Below, piece by piece: positions 7,800-15,257 of a DNA stretch of 17,022 bases. The notes below the pieces were generated by a model, which had not been told where the DNA came from, did no database searches, and worked only from the letters and a program-made list of their open reading frames with translations. This stretch comes from CAZGUG01 sp964529035 (GTDB taxonomy: Bacteria > Bacillota > Clostridia > Ch29). The stretch is taken from assembly GCA_964529035.1 (NCBI GenBank), contig CAZGUG010000042.1:1-17022 (forward strand), in the 5' to 3' direction. The position numbers and the translations under genes are program-made. How positions within the stretch are numbered: position 1 is the stretch's first letter; the number at the start of each line of letters is the position of its first letter.

Positions 7800-9911
7800 T
7801 TAAATCTCTATCTCATCCAGCTTGTCAAGACCGTAGGTCTTTATAATATTCATAAGTTTGACAGGATACTGGGAATCTGTTGCGTACCCTGCCCTTCTCA
7901 AGGCCCAGGCACCCTGGGTGCTGTCGTGCATAACTTCCCTGAAGGGCTGGTACCGGCTGGCGGTTAGCAAAAGGTCCTTATGATCCGCCCAGCTTTCGTT
8001 TACATTGTTATAAGCCCTGAAGTTCGCGTCAACGCGGAATGCCTGGCCGTTATATTCCTCCCAGGTGTTTGAAACCACCGAACCGGCGGGCCCGCTGCCC
8101 TTTATGCCAAACAGGTTGTTTGAAAACTTTCCTGTATATTTGTCCACCGGAACGCTCTGACCCCAGCCGGTTTCCAGTATGGCCTGGGCGGTCTGCAGCG
8201 CCGCCGACATGCCTGTTTTCTGCCACGATTTAACTGCCAGGTCGGATGCCAGGTCAAGGAAACTGTCCTTTCCAACCACCGGCTTGGCTGTATAGAGAGT
8301 TCCAAGGTATACCCTGAAGGGTACCGCTTCACTGGTTATTTTTACTCCCGAGGGCAGGGTCCCTTCCGCCTGAATCTCCCACTGGCCCCCGTCACCTGCT
8401 GCCGGCGTCCATGAGTAAGCAGTTCCGGCATCTTCGCCCCCGGCAATAACTCTTTTTGCACCGGTCTGTGGATTTATAAGCACATACTGAATGCTGTCCA
8501 TGGCGGTATTGCTCATAGCCGTCAGTTCCAGCGGCCCGGTTACCACCTGCTGCGGACCCACTCCTTCCAGTAACAGCTTCGGAGTGCCGGTAAGCTTAAC
8601 GCTTATACTGTCACTTGTATGAACAGCACCGGAGGTATCCTTAACCCGGACAAATAATTCCTTTGTTCCGGTAAGCTCCGGACCCGGGAACCATTTGTGG
8701 CTGACATACCCAACCTTCGCCAATACCTCTTCCCTTCCTGTCTGTGGGTCTTTCATAATGTATTCTGTTTCACTGACCTGGAAGTTGCGGGATACCGAAA
8801 GCGTAACCGGTTTTTCCACCGTGCTGCCGCTGCTTATGCCCCGCAGTTCCAGTTTCTTTGTCACATTAACCATTGCGGGAACAGCCCTGCTTGCATAGGC
8901 CTGTCCTGCCTGATCGTAGGCTGTCACCCTGAAGGTAACGTTACCGTTGTCCTCGAACATCGGCGACCATGTATATGTCCCCTGTGGGTCCAGTTCACCG
9001 GTGGTAGTTACCTTGTCTCTGTCGGTGTTTGTAATCTCATACTTGACATATGATGCTGCGAAATTCAAATCCGGTTTAAGCGTAACAGGCCCTTCCAATA
9101 CCTGCCCCGCTGTCAGCCCGGTTAACGCCACGTCCGGCTTTACCGCCAGCTGTACCGGGATGGCACAGCCCGCCAAAAAAGCCCCGTCCGCATCATACAA
9201 AACGGCGGCAAGGACCCTTTCACCGCTTTGCTGCATATCCGGAAGATAGGTATATTCCCCGGTTATACTGCCGCCCCTTGCCACAACCGCTCCCTTTCCG
9301 GTACCGGGGTTTAGAAGCAGGAACCTTATCTCTGATGCCCCCGCCGGAATGCCGCCGGGAAATTCTGCCTGCAGCCCGGTTGTCCCGGTTATTACCTGCC
9401 CCGGCCCGACCGAGGATATCCGCATATCAAAAAAGGGTGTAATATCTGCAGCCTTTGAGGAATCTACGTACACTGTCCTGCTGGAATCCTCCCAACCGAT
9501 ATCCACTCCCAGGGCGTTGCTCACCAGGCGAAGGGGCACAAAGGTACGGTCGTCAATTATAAACGGTGCCACATCGCTTATGTTATAAATCTTCTCCCCG
9601 GTATCGTACTCAACAAGGCGGCTGTCTATCCTCAATAGAACCGAGCGGTTGCCCTTGACAATATGTACGGTCCTGTCCTGTTCGTTCCATCCCACATCCG
9701 CTCCCAGCTGCTCCATAACAACGCGCAGCGGTACAAAGGTTCTATCGTTTTGTATAAACGGCTGCGGCGTAGTCTCTATAACATCACCGTCAATAACCAG
9801 CCTTATATCGGTGGCGGCCAGCCCCGCAGGGATACCCCACTGCATCAAAACCACTGCAACCAATAATAAAGCAGCCAAATACCCACTGCATTTCTTAAAT
9901 CTCTTGTACAT
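7800..9911 (-). CDS. Secreted stalk/Ig-repeat cell-wall hydrolase with GH73-type glucosaminidase domain
   Basis: 703 residues. A basic N-terminus and hydrophobic core (about 10-30) end in an Ala-Ala signal peptidase site near residue 33, so it is exported. Residues about 36-150 form a copper-amine-oxidase-N-like 'stalk' module with two half-repeats (RTFVPLRVVMEQLGADVGW and RTFVPLRLVSNALGVDIGW). Four Ig-like repeats of about 90-95 residues follow (about 163-258, 259-352, 353-442, 443-535), each starting near G(L/I/V)..G..V..PV.L. Residues about 545-698 are a glucosaminidase domain of the GH73/FlgJ type: AQAILETGWG with likely catalytic Glu570, NNLFGIKG, FRAYNNVNESWADH and a closing YPVKLMNIIKTYGL. 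Role: cleavage of N-acetylglucosaminyl bonds in peptidoglycan, with the repeats as wall-binding spacers. It is transcribed alone and ends at its own terminator. The start ATG has GGGG about 10 nt upstream. Confidence 0.93.
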   Translation of the reverse strand: MYKRFKKCSGYLAALLLVAVVLMQWGIPAGLAATDIRLVIDGDVIETTPQPFIQNDRTFVPLRVVMEQLGADVGWNEQDRTVHIVKGNRSVLLRIDSRLVEYDTGEKIYNISDVAPFIIDDRTFVPLRLVSNALGVDIGWEDSSRTVYVDSSKAADITPFFDMRISSVGPGQVITGTTGLQAEFPGGIPAGASEIRFLLLNPGTGKGAVVARGGSITGEYTYLPDMQQSGERVLAAVLYDADGAFLAGCAIPVQLAVKPDVALTGLTAGQVLEGPVTLKPDLNFAASYVKYEITNTDRDKVTTTGELDPQGTYTWSPMFEDNGNVTFRVTAYDQAGQAYASRAVPAMVNVTKKLELRGISSGSTVEKPVTLSVSRNFQVSETEYIMKDPQTGREEVLAKVGYVSHKWFPGPELTGTKELFVRVKDTSGAVHTSDSISVKLTGTPKLLLEGVGPQQVVTGPLELTAMSNTAMDSIQYVLINPQTGAKRVIAGGEDAGTAYSWTPAAGDGGQWEIQAEGTLPSGVKITSEAVPFRVYLGTLYTAKPVVGKDSFLDLASDLAVKSWQKTGMSAALQTAQAILETGWGQSVPVDKYTGKFSNNLFGIKGSGPAGSVVSNTWEEYNGQAFRVDANFRAYNNVNESWADHKDLLLTASRYQPFREVMHDSTQGAWALRRAGYATDSQYPVKLMNIIKTYGLDKLDEIEI

Positions 9912-10044
9912 TTCCTCGACACCCCTTTTTTAAAATATAAAAAATAACACAGTTACTCTATAAGTTAGACGACTGCATCCGACAGTTTGTTTCCCTTTTT
10001 TCGAATTTATAAACTATTAATATTTTCCTACACAGGAAAGGTAA

Positions 10045-10077
10045 CAAAAACCGCCTATCATTCTAATATAAGCGGTT
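10045..10077 (-). terminator. Terminator of tRNA-Ala(CGC)
   Basis: Just after the tRNA 3' end on the minus strand, AACCGC (10077-10072) pairs with GCGGTT (10054-10049). The stem extends by TTAT/ATAG (one G-U) to about 10 bp, with a loop of about 9 nt, and runs into five T. It is a good intrinsic terminator and shows that the tRNA transcript ends before the wall hydrolase gene. Confidence 0.75.
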
Positions 10078-10082
10078 CCTAT

Positions 10083-10158
10083 TGGTGGAGATAGGGGGAC
10101 TCGAACCCCCGACCTTCTACATGCGAAGCAGACGCGCTCCCAACTGCGCTATACCCCC
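10083..10158 (-). tRNA. tRNA-Ala (anticodon CGC)
   Basis: The 76-nt cloverleaf read on the minus strand is complete. Acceptor GGGGGTA pairs with TATCTCC, including a G3-U70 wobble, the alanine identity element. The D arm is GCGC/GCGC, and the anticodon stem TCTGC/GTAGA holds loop TTCGCAT, giving anticodon CGC for codon GCG. The T stem GGGGG/CCCCC holds TTCGAGT. Discriminator A and an encoded CCA end the gene. It has its own promoter and terminator. Confidence 0.95.
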
Positions 10159-10200
10159 ATATTAACAGCTTAATTACGGAAAAATTATGCTGCTTCTGAT

Positions 10201-10229
10201 ATTATAAAACGGCCCTTTCTATTTGTCAA
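10201..10229 (-). promoter_or_regulatory. Perfect consensus sigma-A promoter for tRNA-Ala(CGC)
   Basis: On the minus strand TTGACA (10229-10224), a 17-nt spacer, then TATAAT (10206-10201): both hexamers and the spacing match consensus exactly. The start is expected near 10194, about 36 nt before the mature tRNA 5' end. Confidence 0.9.
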
Positions 10230-10230
10230 A

Positions 10231-10257
10231 AATAAAAAACGCACCTTTATGATGCGT
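10231..10257 (-). terminator. Terminator of tRNA-Ala(GGC)
   Basis: On the minus strand ACGCA (10257-10253) and TGCGT (10243-10239) form a short 5-bp stem with a 9-nt loop, followed by a T-rich run broken by one A (10238-10231). It ends the upstream tRNA transcript directly before the next tRNA promoter, so the two tRNAs are separate units. The stem is short, hence moderate confidence. Confidence 0.6.
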
Positions 10258-10264
10258 CTTTCCT

Positions 10265-10340
<76 letters not shown>

Positions 10341-10365
10341 GCATCTTAAATTGGTCGCAATATAT

Positions 10366-10394
10366 ATATTAAAACAAGGCAAGACGTATGTCAA
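10366..10394 (-). promoter_or_regulatory. Sigma-A promoter for tRNA-Ala(GGC)
   Basis: On the minus strand TTGACA (10394-10389), a 17-nt spacer, then TAATAT (10371-10366). The start is expected about 18 nt upstream of the tRNA 5' end. Perfect -35 and spacing, with a near-consensus -10. Confidence 0.8.
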
Positions 10395-10532
10395 GGTCAA
10401 AGTTGAAAACCATTCATTGCAAAATACGGCATCTCATTACAAGCCGCCGCTGCAGGCATTACTTTATTTTACCAGTAAGCTGCCGGAATATATATCTTTT
10501 AGCTGTACATAATAGAAACGAAGGGTTCATGG

Positions 10533-10930
10533 TGGTTGAGCCAAGAGTATTATTGGGTCCTAAAGGGCTCAATAATATTCGGCCAAAGATCAATATCGGA
10601 TCAAGAAGGTTCGGTATTGGTCGGCGGGCAGAGCATTATATGTCTTCCAAGGCTGTATGCCAGCCCAACTGTTGGTATACGGTCGAAAAGGATATATAAT
10701 GTTCGAGCTAAGACTATTAAGGGTTCTGAATTTGTAGAAGTGATGCAGCATTAACTGACTACCGGGATCTACTGCAGTCGGGAGATTGCAGTAGGTTCCA
10801 TAGGTACTCTTAATGGTCGAGCAAAGGTTGGTGTATGTTCCGCAACGCTTGTATGCAGTCGAAAGATTGCATATAGGTGTATAGGGATGTGCATCAGCCG
10901 GAGCGAAGATCATCATGGGCCCTTACCCGT
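10533..10930. repeat. Degenerate ~40-bp tandem repeat region (possible decayed repeat-protein gene)
   Basis: The stretch 10395-10932 has no intact gene; 10395-10532 shows nothing I recognise. From about 10535, on the plus strand, a loose unit recurs near 10535, 10577, 10619, 10660, 10701, 10743, 10777, 10816, 10858 and 10897 (spacing 34-42, mostly 39-42). Each begins like GTCGAGCCAAAGAT and in several cases continues to GGTTCC and TATG. Read in frame, some units give 14-residue repeats: VEPRVLLGPKGLNN then IRPKINIGSRRFGI, and later VRAKTIKGSEFVEV and VEQRLVYVPQRLYA. Stops (for example 10699 and 10754) and frame changes break any long product. The register was set by eye; the repetition is real but weak and its nature uncertain. 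Confidence 0.5.
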
Positions 10931-10932
10931 TT

Positions 10933-11175
10933 TTATAATTCAATCATTCCAATGGCTATTTTTCTTAAGGTACCACAGTTTTCACATCCGAACAAATGCA
11001 GGCACTGGTCGGCGGGGACACCGTCCACCCTGCGGGTTATCTCCAGGTCAAGATAGGGACTGTAATCGTCAAAGTATTCCTGTATGCTCCCCTTGTCCTC
11101 CATGGGGTTTCCGCACTGCTCACATATAATGGTCTTCTTCTCCAAACCATTGCACAACGGGCACAAAAACTCCAT
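10933..11175 (-). CDS. Small double zinc-ribbon protein, function unknown
   Basis: 80 residues from the ATG at 11175, which has GGAG with an 8-nt spacer. A TTG 54 nt further upstream would add 18 residues before the conserved MEFLCPLC start and is less likely. Cysteines form two CxxC pairs near the N-terminus (C5-C8 and C18-C21, the second followed by Gly) and one near the C-terminus (C64-C67-G), with another Cys at 58. Between them is an acidic Tyr/Pro-containing segment (YFDDYSPYLDLE) and DGVPADQC. I recall similar small 'MEFLCPxCNG' proteins in clostridial genomes, all uncharacterised; this is memory, not a search. It lies 57 nt after the diguanylate cyclase on the same strand and may be cotranscribed. 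No enzymatic motif is visible; a metal-binding or protein/RNA adaptor role is only a guess. Confidence 0.75.
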   Translation of the reverse strand: MEFLCPLCNGLEKKTIICEQCGNPMEDKGSIQEYFDDYSPYLDLEITRRVDGVPADQCLHLFGCENCGTLRKIAIGMIEL

Positions 11176-11232
11176 CAGCTTCACTCCATACAATATGCTA
11201 ATTGGTATTGTTGCCCACAGGCGGTTCAAATA

Positions 11233-12003
11233 TTACCCGCTTATTTTTTCAAATTCCACCCTGTTTCTGCCGTTGTCCTTTGCCCTGTACAGCAGCATGT
11301 CGGCATCCCTGATTAACTGGGCTGCATCATTATAATTCCCCTGCCGCATTTCCACAACGCCAAAACTTACCGTAAGATTTATCCGGTACATACCAATTTC
11401 AAAGGGTTTTTTCTGTACCGCTTTTCTCAGCTTCTCCGCCAGCATTATCGCTCCTTTAATATTAGTGTTCTTGGACACTATCACGAACTCTTCTCCACCA
11501 TACCTCGCCAGCATATCCGCCCTTCTCACATTTTTCACAAGCCGTCCGGCAAAGCTTTCAAGCACCTTGTCTCCTATCTGGTGTCCGTATGTATCGTTAA
11601 CCTTTTTAAAGTGGTCAATATCCATAATCATAACACTCAGCGTGCTGCCATATCTTTTGCATTCCTCAAAGGAGTTTTCCAAATACTCCTCAAGATATCT
11701 TCTGTTGTAAACGCCGGTAAGCCCGTCGTTCACAGACAGATTTTCAAGTTGTTCTATCAGCTTGTTTTTTTCCTTCAGCAGCCCCTTGAGCTGGTCCTGG
11801 GCTTCCCTAAGCCTTATATGAACATTAATCCTGGCCAAAAGCTCGCTGACTTCATAGGGTTTTGTTATATAATCGTCTCCACCGGTCTTAAGTCCTGCAA
11901 CCTTATCCTCCACGCTGTCCCTGGATGTAAGAAAAATAACCGGTATATTTTCGGTCTTTTTGCTGTCCTTAAGAACCCTGCAGAACTTATAGCCGTCCAT
12001 TTT
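11233..12003 (-). CDS. Response-regulator diguanylate cyclase (REC-GGDEF), N-terminus lost in gap
   Basis: Numbering the visible part from the Met in MDGYKFC. Residues about 1-65 are the second half of a receiver domain (PVIFLTSRD with the conserved Thr, and YITKPYE with the conserved Lys). A coiled linker covers about 66-90. The GGDEF domain covers about 91-255: NDGLTGVYNRRYL, MIMDIDHFKKVNDTYGHQIGD, the GGEEF active site at 168-172, and an RxxD inhibitory site (R159-D162) five residues before it. It should make cyclic di-GMP from two GTP under phosphorylation control, with product inhibition (PleD-like). The reading frame runs into the N gap at 12004. A complete receiver would need about 55-60 more residues, including the phosphoacceptor Asp, more than the 100 N can hold, so the gap length is nominal. 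It probably follows the radical SAM gene in one transcript. Confidence 0.9.
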   Translation of the reverse strand, partial: KMDGYKFCRVLKDSKKTENIPVIFLTSRDSVEDKVAGLKTGGDDYITKPYEVSELLARINVHIRLREAQDQLKGLLKEKNKLIEQLENLSVNDGLTGVYNRRYLEEYLENSFEECKRYGSTLSVMIMDIDHFKKVNDTYGHQIGDKVLESFAGRLVKNVRRADMLARYGGEEFVIVSKNTNIKGAIMLAEKLRKAVQKKPFEIGMYRINLTVSFGVVEMRQGNYNDAAQLIRDADMLLYRAKDNGRNRVEFEKISG

Positions 12004-12103
12004 NNNNNNNNNNNNNNNNNNNNNNNNNNNNNNNNNNNNNNNNNNNNNNNNNNNNNNNNNNNNNNNNNNNNNNNNNNNNNNNNNNNNNNNNNNNNNNNNN
12101 NNN
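12004..12103. other. Assembly gap (100 N)
   Basis: Exactly 100 undetermined bases, the usual placeholder for a gap of unknown length. It hides the 5' end of the diguanylate cyclase and the spacer after the radical SAM gene, whose stop is just beyond it at 12106-12108. Confidence 0.98.
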
Positions 12104-12105
12104 CT

Positions 12106-13857
12106 TCACAGCTTTATAACCTCTGTCACAGCCTTGTCCCTCAGCTTTTCCCTGTTACCATAATCAAACAACACGATCACTTTGGCTTCGCATGCTTTGC
12201 CGTCAAATTCCGGCAGATAACCGGAAATACACGAATCAAATACTTCAAAATGCACAAGCTTGTATACCTGCTTGGGAGAAAACCCCTCATAACCGGGAAG
12301 ATAAACCTTTATATTTTCCGGTTTTCCAAGAAAATCAAAACACTTTTGTTTTAAAGCCGGAAACTCTATTCTATTTATCGGCGCCGGCAGCACTGAAGTT
12401 CTCTCTGTCAGTAGAAAATCCAGTTTCAAAAGTTCGTTAACCATTATAGCAGGCGCTTCCAGCCGCACCCTGCAGTATTCATAAAGCAGCGAATACAGCC
12501 TTTTACGTCGGTGTCTTACAAGATGCAGGTCTTTTTCTTCCCAGTATTCCGACAGGTCCTTAAAAAACGCAAAGGCACCCCGGCCGGCATATGAAATCAT
12601 GTAATCAATCGTGTTGTCAAAACCATGGCTGTTGTAATAGTATTCCAGAACCTGCTCGACAAGCTTTAACCGCATCAAATCTTCAAAGCCCATCCATTTG
12701 TTTGAAAGAACTTCATAGGGAGGCTCTGCGGTGAAAACATATCCATACTCCTGTGCTCTTTCCCTGATACCCGAGCCCTTGAGCAGCTTCAAAAACCCGA
12801 GCTGTAGCATGTCCGGGGCCAAACCGTAAACATCGTCAAAGGATTTTGCAAAGGATGTCATATCCTCTCCGGGAAGTCCGGCGATCAGGTCAAGGTGTTG
12901 ATGGATATTGCCTCCTTCGCATATCTTCTTTACGTTTTGAAACAGCACATCCTGCCGGGTTTTCCTGTCGATTTCCTTCAAAACTTCCGGGTTTGTGGTC
13001 TGCACTCCCACCTCAAACTGGAAAAGGCCCGGCGGTGCAGTATGAAGAAGCCTTATAAGCTCTTCATCCAAAAGGTCGGCGGTTATTTCAAAATGAAAGT
13101 TTATGCCGCCTCCCTTTTCTATCAGATAGCTGAATATTTCCCGGGAGAAACTGCTTTTGCAGTTGAAGGTCCTGTCCACAAACTTAATCTGTTTTATTCC
13201 CCACCCGATAAGACAATCCAGGTCCCTTTTAACCCTGTCAACCGGGAAAAACCTGACACCCCGAATAGTGGACGAAAGGCAGTACCGGCACCGGAAGGGA
13301 CAGCCCCTGGAAGCTTCATAGTATACTATTCTGTCTTTCAGCCCATCGTCGGGCAGATAGGGAAAGGGAATGGTATCAAGACTTTTTATTAATTCCCTGT
13401 CCTTATTTTTAACAACGCTGCCGCCGCTCCTGTAGGTCACACCGCGGATATCTTCTATCACACCCCTGCCCTCGACAATATGCTCCATAAGTTCCCGGAA
13501 TGTCTCTTCTCCCTCTCCCCTCACGATATAGTCAATATAAGGATTCCTTTTCATAATATCCAAAGAGCCATAGGACACCTCGGGTCCCCCCAGCACTATA
13601 ACGGTATCTTCCTTAATCTGCTTAATCCTGCGGACAAGGGCCAGTGTTTCGGTTATGTTCCATATGTAGCACGAGAAGGCTGCGATGTCCGGAGCTTCTT
13701 TGTAAATCTCCCCGAGGACCAGATCCATCGAATCGTTTATTGTAAACTCCCTGACCTTTAAATCATAGGGCTTGTCCCTGCAGTATGCCCTAAGATACCT
13801 AATAGCGAGGGACGAATGTATGAACTTGGAATTAAGCGTTGTAAGAAGCACCTTCAT
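12106..13857 (-). CDS. B12-binding-domain radical SAM protein (DUF4080 type)
   Basis: 583 residues from the ATG at 13857 (AAGGAAGG, 7-nt spacer; the frame extends 11 residues further but lacks a better site). Residues about 1-125 are a cobalamin-binding-like Rossmann fold (MKVLLTTLNSKFIHSSLAIRYL, then APDIAAFSCYIWNI, then VLGGPEVSYG). They contain no DxHxxG motif, so any cobalamin would be held without the usual His ligand. The radical SAM cluster motif is C186-x3-C190-x2-C193 in EASRGCPFRCRYC, followed by the core barrel to about 380 (FHFEITADLL, FEVGVQTTNPEVL, HLDLIAGLPGED). The C-terminal about 200 residues match the DUF4080 extension as I recall it. The substrate is unknown; relatives are methyltransferases or cyclases. 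It begins 42 nt after cobT and is probably under the same cobalamin riboswitch. Confidence 0.88.
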   Translation of the reverse strand: MKVLLTTLNSKFIHSSLAIRYLRAYCRDKPYDLKVREFTINDSMDLVLGEIYKEAPDIAAFSCYIWNITETLALVRRIKQIKEDTVIVLGGPEVSYGSLDIMKRNPYIDYIVRGEGEETFRELMEHIVEGRGVIEDIRGVTYRSGGSVVKNKDRELIKSLDTIPFPYLPDDGLKDRIVYYEASRGCPFRCRYCLSSTIRGVRFFPVDRVKRDLDCLIGWGIKQIKFVDRTFNCKSSFSREIFSYLIEKGGGINFHFEITADLLDEELIRLLHTAPPGLFQFEVGVQTTNPEVLKEIDRKTRQDVLFQNVKKICEGGNIHQHLDLIAGLPGEDMTSFAKSFDDVYGLAPDMLQLGFLKLLKGSGIRERAQEYGYVFTAEPPYEVLSNKWMGFEDLMRLKLVEQVLEYYYNSHGFDNTIDYMISYAGRGAFAFFKDLSEYWEEKDLHLVRHRRKRLYSLLYEYCRVRLEAPAIMVNELLKLDFLLTERTSVLPAPINRIEFPALKQKCFDFLGKPENIKVYLPGYEGFSPKQVYKLVHFEVFDSCISGYLPEFDGKACEAKVIVLFDYGNREKLRDKAVTEVIKL

Positions 13858-13899
13858 ACATATACCTTCCTTCGGGAACAAAACTGTCACCTACCTATA

Positions 13900-14949
13900 T
13901 TATACCCTTTTTATACCTATTTCGTCGAAGGTTTTCATCTGTTTTAACGATCTCGCCGCCGCTTCTATTATATTCAGGGCCAGTACGGCACCGCTGCCTT
14001 CCCCCAGTCTCATATCCAAATCAAGGTACGGCTTTAAACCAAGGCGCTCAAGAGCAAGCCCTCCGCCCTTTTCGGCACTGAGATGGGAAGGGAACATATA
14101 TTCCAGCGTAATTGGGTTAATCCTTTTTGCCGCCAGCGCCGCCACCGACGAAATAAAGCCGTCTATTACCACCGGTATCCTTCGGAAAGAGGCCCCAAGG
14201 TAAACACCCGTCATGCCGGCAATGTCAAGGCCGCCCACCTTGCTTATAACGTCCACCGCATCGGCAGGATCCGGCTTGTTTATCCTGATTGCGCTTTCCA
14301 CTACCCTTACCTTGGCCGCAAGGCCTTCCCGGTCAAGGCCTGCTCCCCTCCCGGTGGTCAAGGCAGGGGCCAGCCCTTCCAGAGCGGCCAGCACGGCACT
14401 GCCGGAAGTGGTATTGCCTATACCCACTTCCCCTACGGCAATTACCCGGCTGCCGGAATCAGCCGCTTCAAACACCGCTTGGATACCGGTCTCTATCGCC
14501 CGCACCGCCTCGTCCCTCGACATGGCCGGCCCCTCCGCCATGTTGGCGGTGCCCGGTCTTATTCTCATGTTTATTATACCCCTACAGGCGGCAGGCTCCT
14601 TCATACCTATATCAATTACCCTGATATCGGCACCCAGCATCCGTGCAAATACCGCCACCCCTGCCGTACCTTCCACCATTCCTTTTGCCATTAGCGCGGT
14701 AACCTGCTGTGGATATGCAGCAACCCCTTCGCTGCACACCCCGTTATCCGCCGCCATAACAATAACCGTTTTTTTGCCGGTGTCGGGAGCCGTGCTGCCG
14801 GTTATACCGCAAAGCCTTACTGCGATTTCCTCCAGCCTGCCCAGGCTGCCCACCGGTTTTGTCAGGCTGTCCACCCTTTCCTTCGCCTCTTTCATCCTGG
14901 CCCGGTCGGGCAGTTCAATACCCTTTATAACTTTCTCAAACAAATCCAT
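13900..14949 (-). CDS. cobT: Nicotinate-nucleotide:dimethylbenzimidazole phosphoribosyltransferase
   Basis: 349 residues, essentially full length. CobT transfers phosphoribose from nicotinate mononucleotide to 5,6-dimethylbenzimidazole (or another base), giving alpha-ribazole phosphate for the lower loop of cobalamin. Recognisable segments: the N-terminal LTKPVGSLGRLE, MAADNGVCSEGVAAYPQQVT, GEVGIGNTTSGSA (Glu174), VIDGFISSVAALAA, PSHLSAEKGG and MRLGEGSGAVLA. Glu317 in the last falls at the same number as the catalytic Glu317 of the Salmonella enzyme (family knowledge). AGGAGG lies 10 nt before the ATG. The leader carries a cobalamin riboswitch and an intrinsic terminator, so expression should fall when cobalamin is plentiful. 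The radical SAM gene follows at 42 nt. The gene is noticeably GC-richer than the accessory genes at the left end. Confidence 0.97.
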   Translation of the reverse strand: MDLFEKVIKGIELPDRARMKEAKERVDSLTKPVGSLGRLEEIAVRLCGITGSTAPDTGKKTVIVMAADNGVCSEGVAAYPQQVTALMAKGMVEGTAGVAVFARMLGADIRVIDIGMKEPAACRGIINMRIRPGTANMAEGPAMSRDEAVRAIETGIQAVFEAADSGSRVIAVGEVGIGNTTSGSAVLAALEGLAPALTTGRGAGLDREGLAAKVRVVESAIRINKPDPADAVDVISKVGGLDIAGMTGVYLGASFRRIPVVIDGFISSVAALAAKRINPITLEYMFPSHLSAEKGGGLALERLGLKPYLDLDMRLGEGSGAVLALNIIEAAARSLKQMKTFDEIGIKRV

Positions 14950-14982
14950 AAGTTCAAAACCTCCTGATGTTTTGTTTGTTTA

Positions 14983-15022
14983 TTTAAAAAAGCCCACAGT
15001 TCAACAAAGAACTGTGAGCTTT
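14983..15022 (-). terminator. Attenuator terminator of the cobalamin riboswitch
   Basis: On the minus strand AAAGCTCACAGTTC (15022-15009) pairs with GAACTGTGGGCTTT (15002-14989) over 14 bp with one G-T pair and a 6-nt loop, then a T run. It sits between the aptamer and the cobT ribosome site, so it is the likely expression platform: ligand binding should favour this hairpin and stop transcription before cobT. Confidence 0.88.
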
Positions 15023-15049
15023 ACCATAACCCACCGATATACGTATACC

Positions 15050-15205
15050 GCAGGCAGGTCTCCTGGCTGCTGCTTCATCGCCCGCTGCCGTGCCTTCCCG
15101 GGCAGAGCCCAGTGGCGCTTATTCGGCCGGACTTGGCATTACAGTGGCGGGTCCGCCCGGGATTTTCACCCGGTTCCCTATTCTCCCCGTCGGGCACCTG
15201 CAATA
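15050..15205 (-). ncRNA. Cobalamin (B12) riboswitch upstream of cobT
   Basis: On the minus strand I see the hallmark blocks in order: the P1 5' arm GCAGGT (15201-15196), AATAGGGAAC, GGTGAAAATCCCGGG (15170-15156), the core GCCACTG (15148-15142) with TAATGCC, and the 3' element AGCCAGGAGACCTGCC (15068-15053). The ACCTGC in the last closes P1. It is followed by an attenuator hairpin and cobT, so it should repress cobT, and probably the radical SAM gene, when adenosylcobalamin is abundant. Confidence 0.96.
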
Positions 15206-15228
15206 TGTAAGTATCAATTGTTTATTCA

Positions 15229-15257
15229 ATTATATAATTTCGCCGCCGGCGTATCAA
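15229..15257 (-). promoter_or_regulatory. Sigma-A promoter for the riboswitch-cobT transcript
   Basis: On the minus strand TTGATA (15257-15252), a 17-nt spacer, then TATAAT (15234-15229). The expected start near 15222 is about 20 nt before the riboswitch P1 arm. The -35 overlaps the apparent stop codon of the S-component gene, so cobT has its own promoter even if readthrough from upstream exists. Confidence 0.82.

Noticed and set aside
8697..9249. Plus-strand frames antisense to the wall hydrolase
   Set aside because: Shadow frames opposite clear Ig-like repeat coding sequence, without ribosome sites.
10388..10754. Overlapping plus-strand open frames of 103 and 72 codons in the repeat region
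   Set aside because: No ribosome site and no known fold. They reflect the degenerate repeats, so they are reported as a repeat rather than as genes.
10533..10930. CRISPR array
   Set aside because: Units are strongly diverged with no constant repeat and no unique spacers, and no cas gene is nearby.
13899..13927. TATAAT between cobT and the radical SAM gene as an internal promoter
   Set aside because: No acceptable -35 at 16-18 nt spacing; kept only as a possibility when judging the operon.
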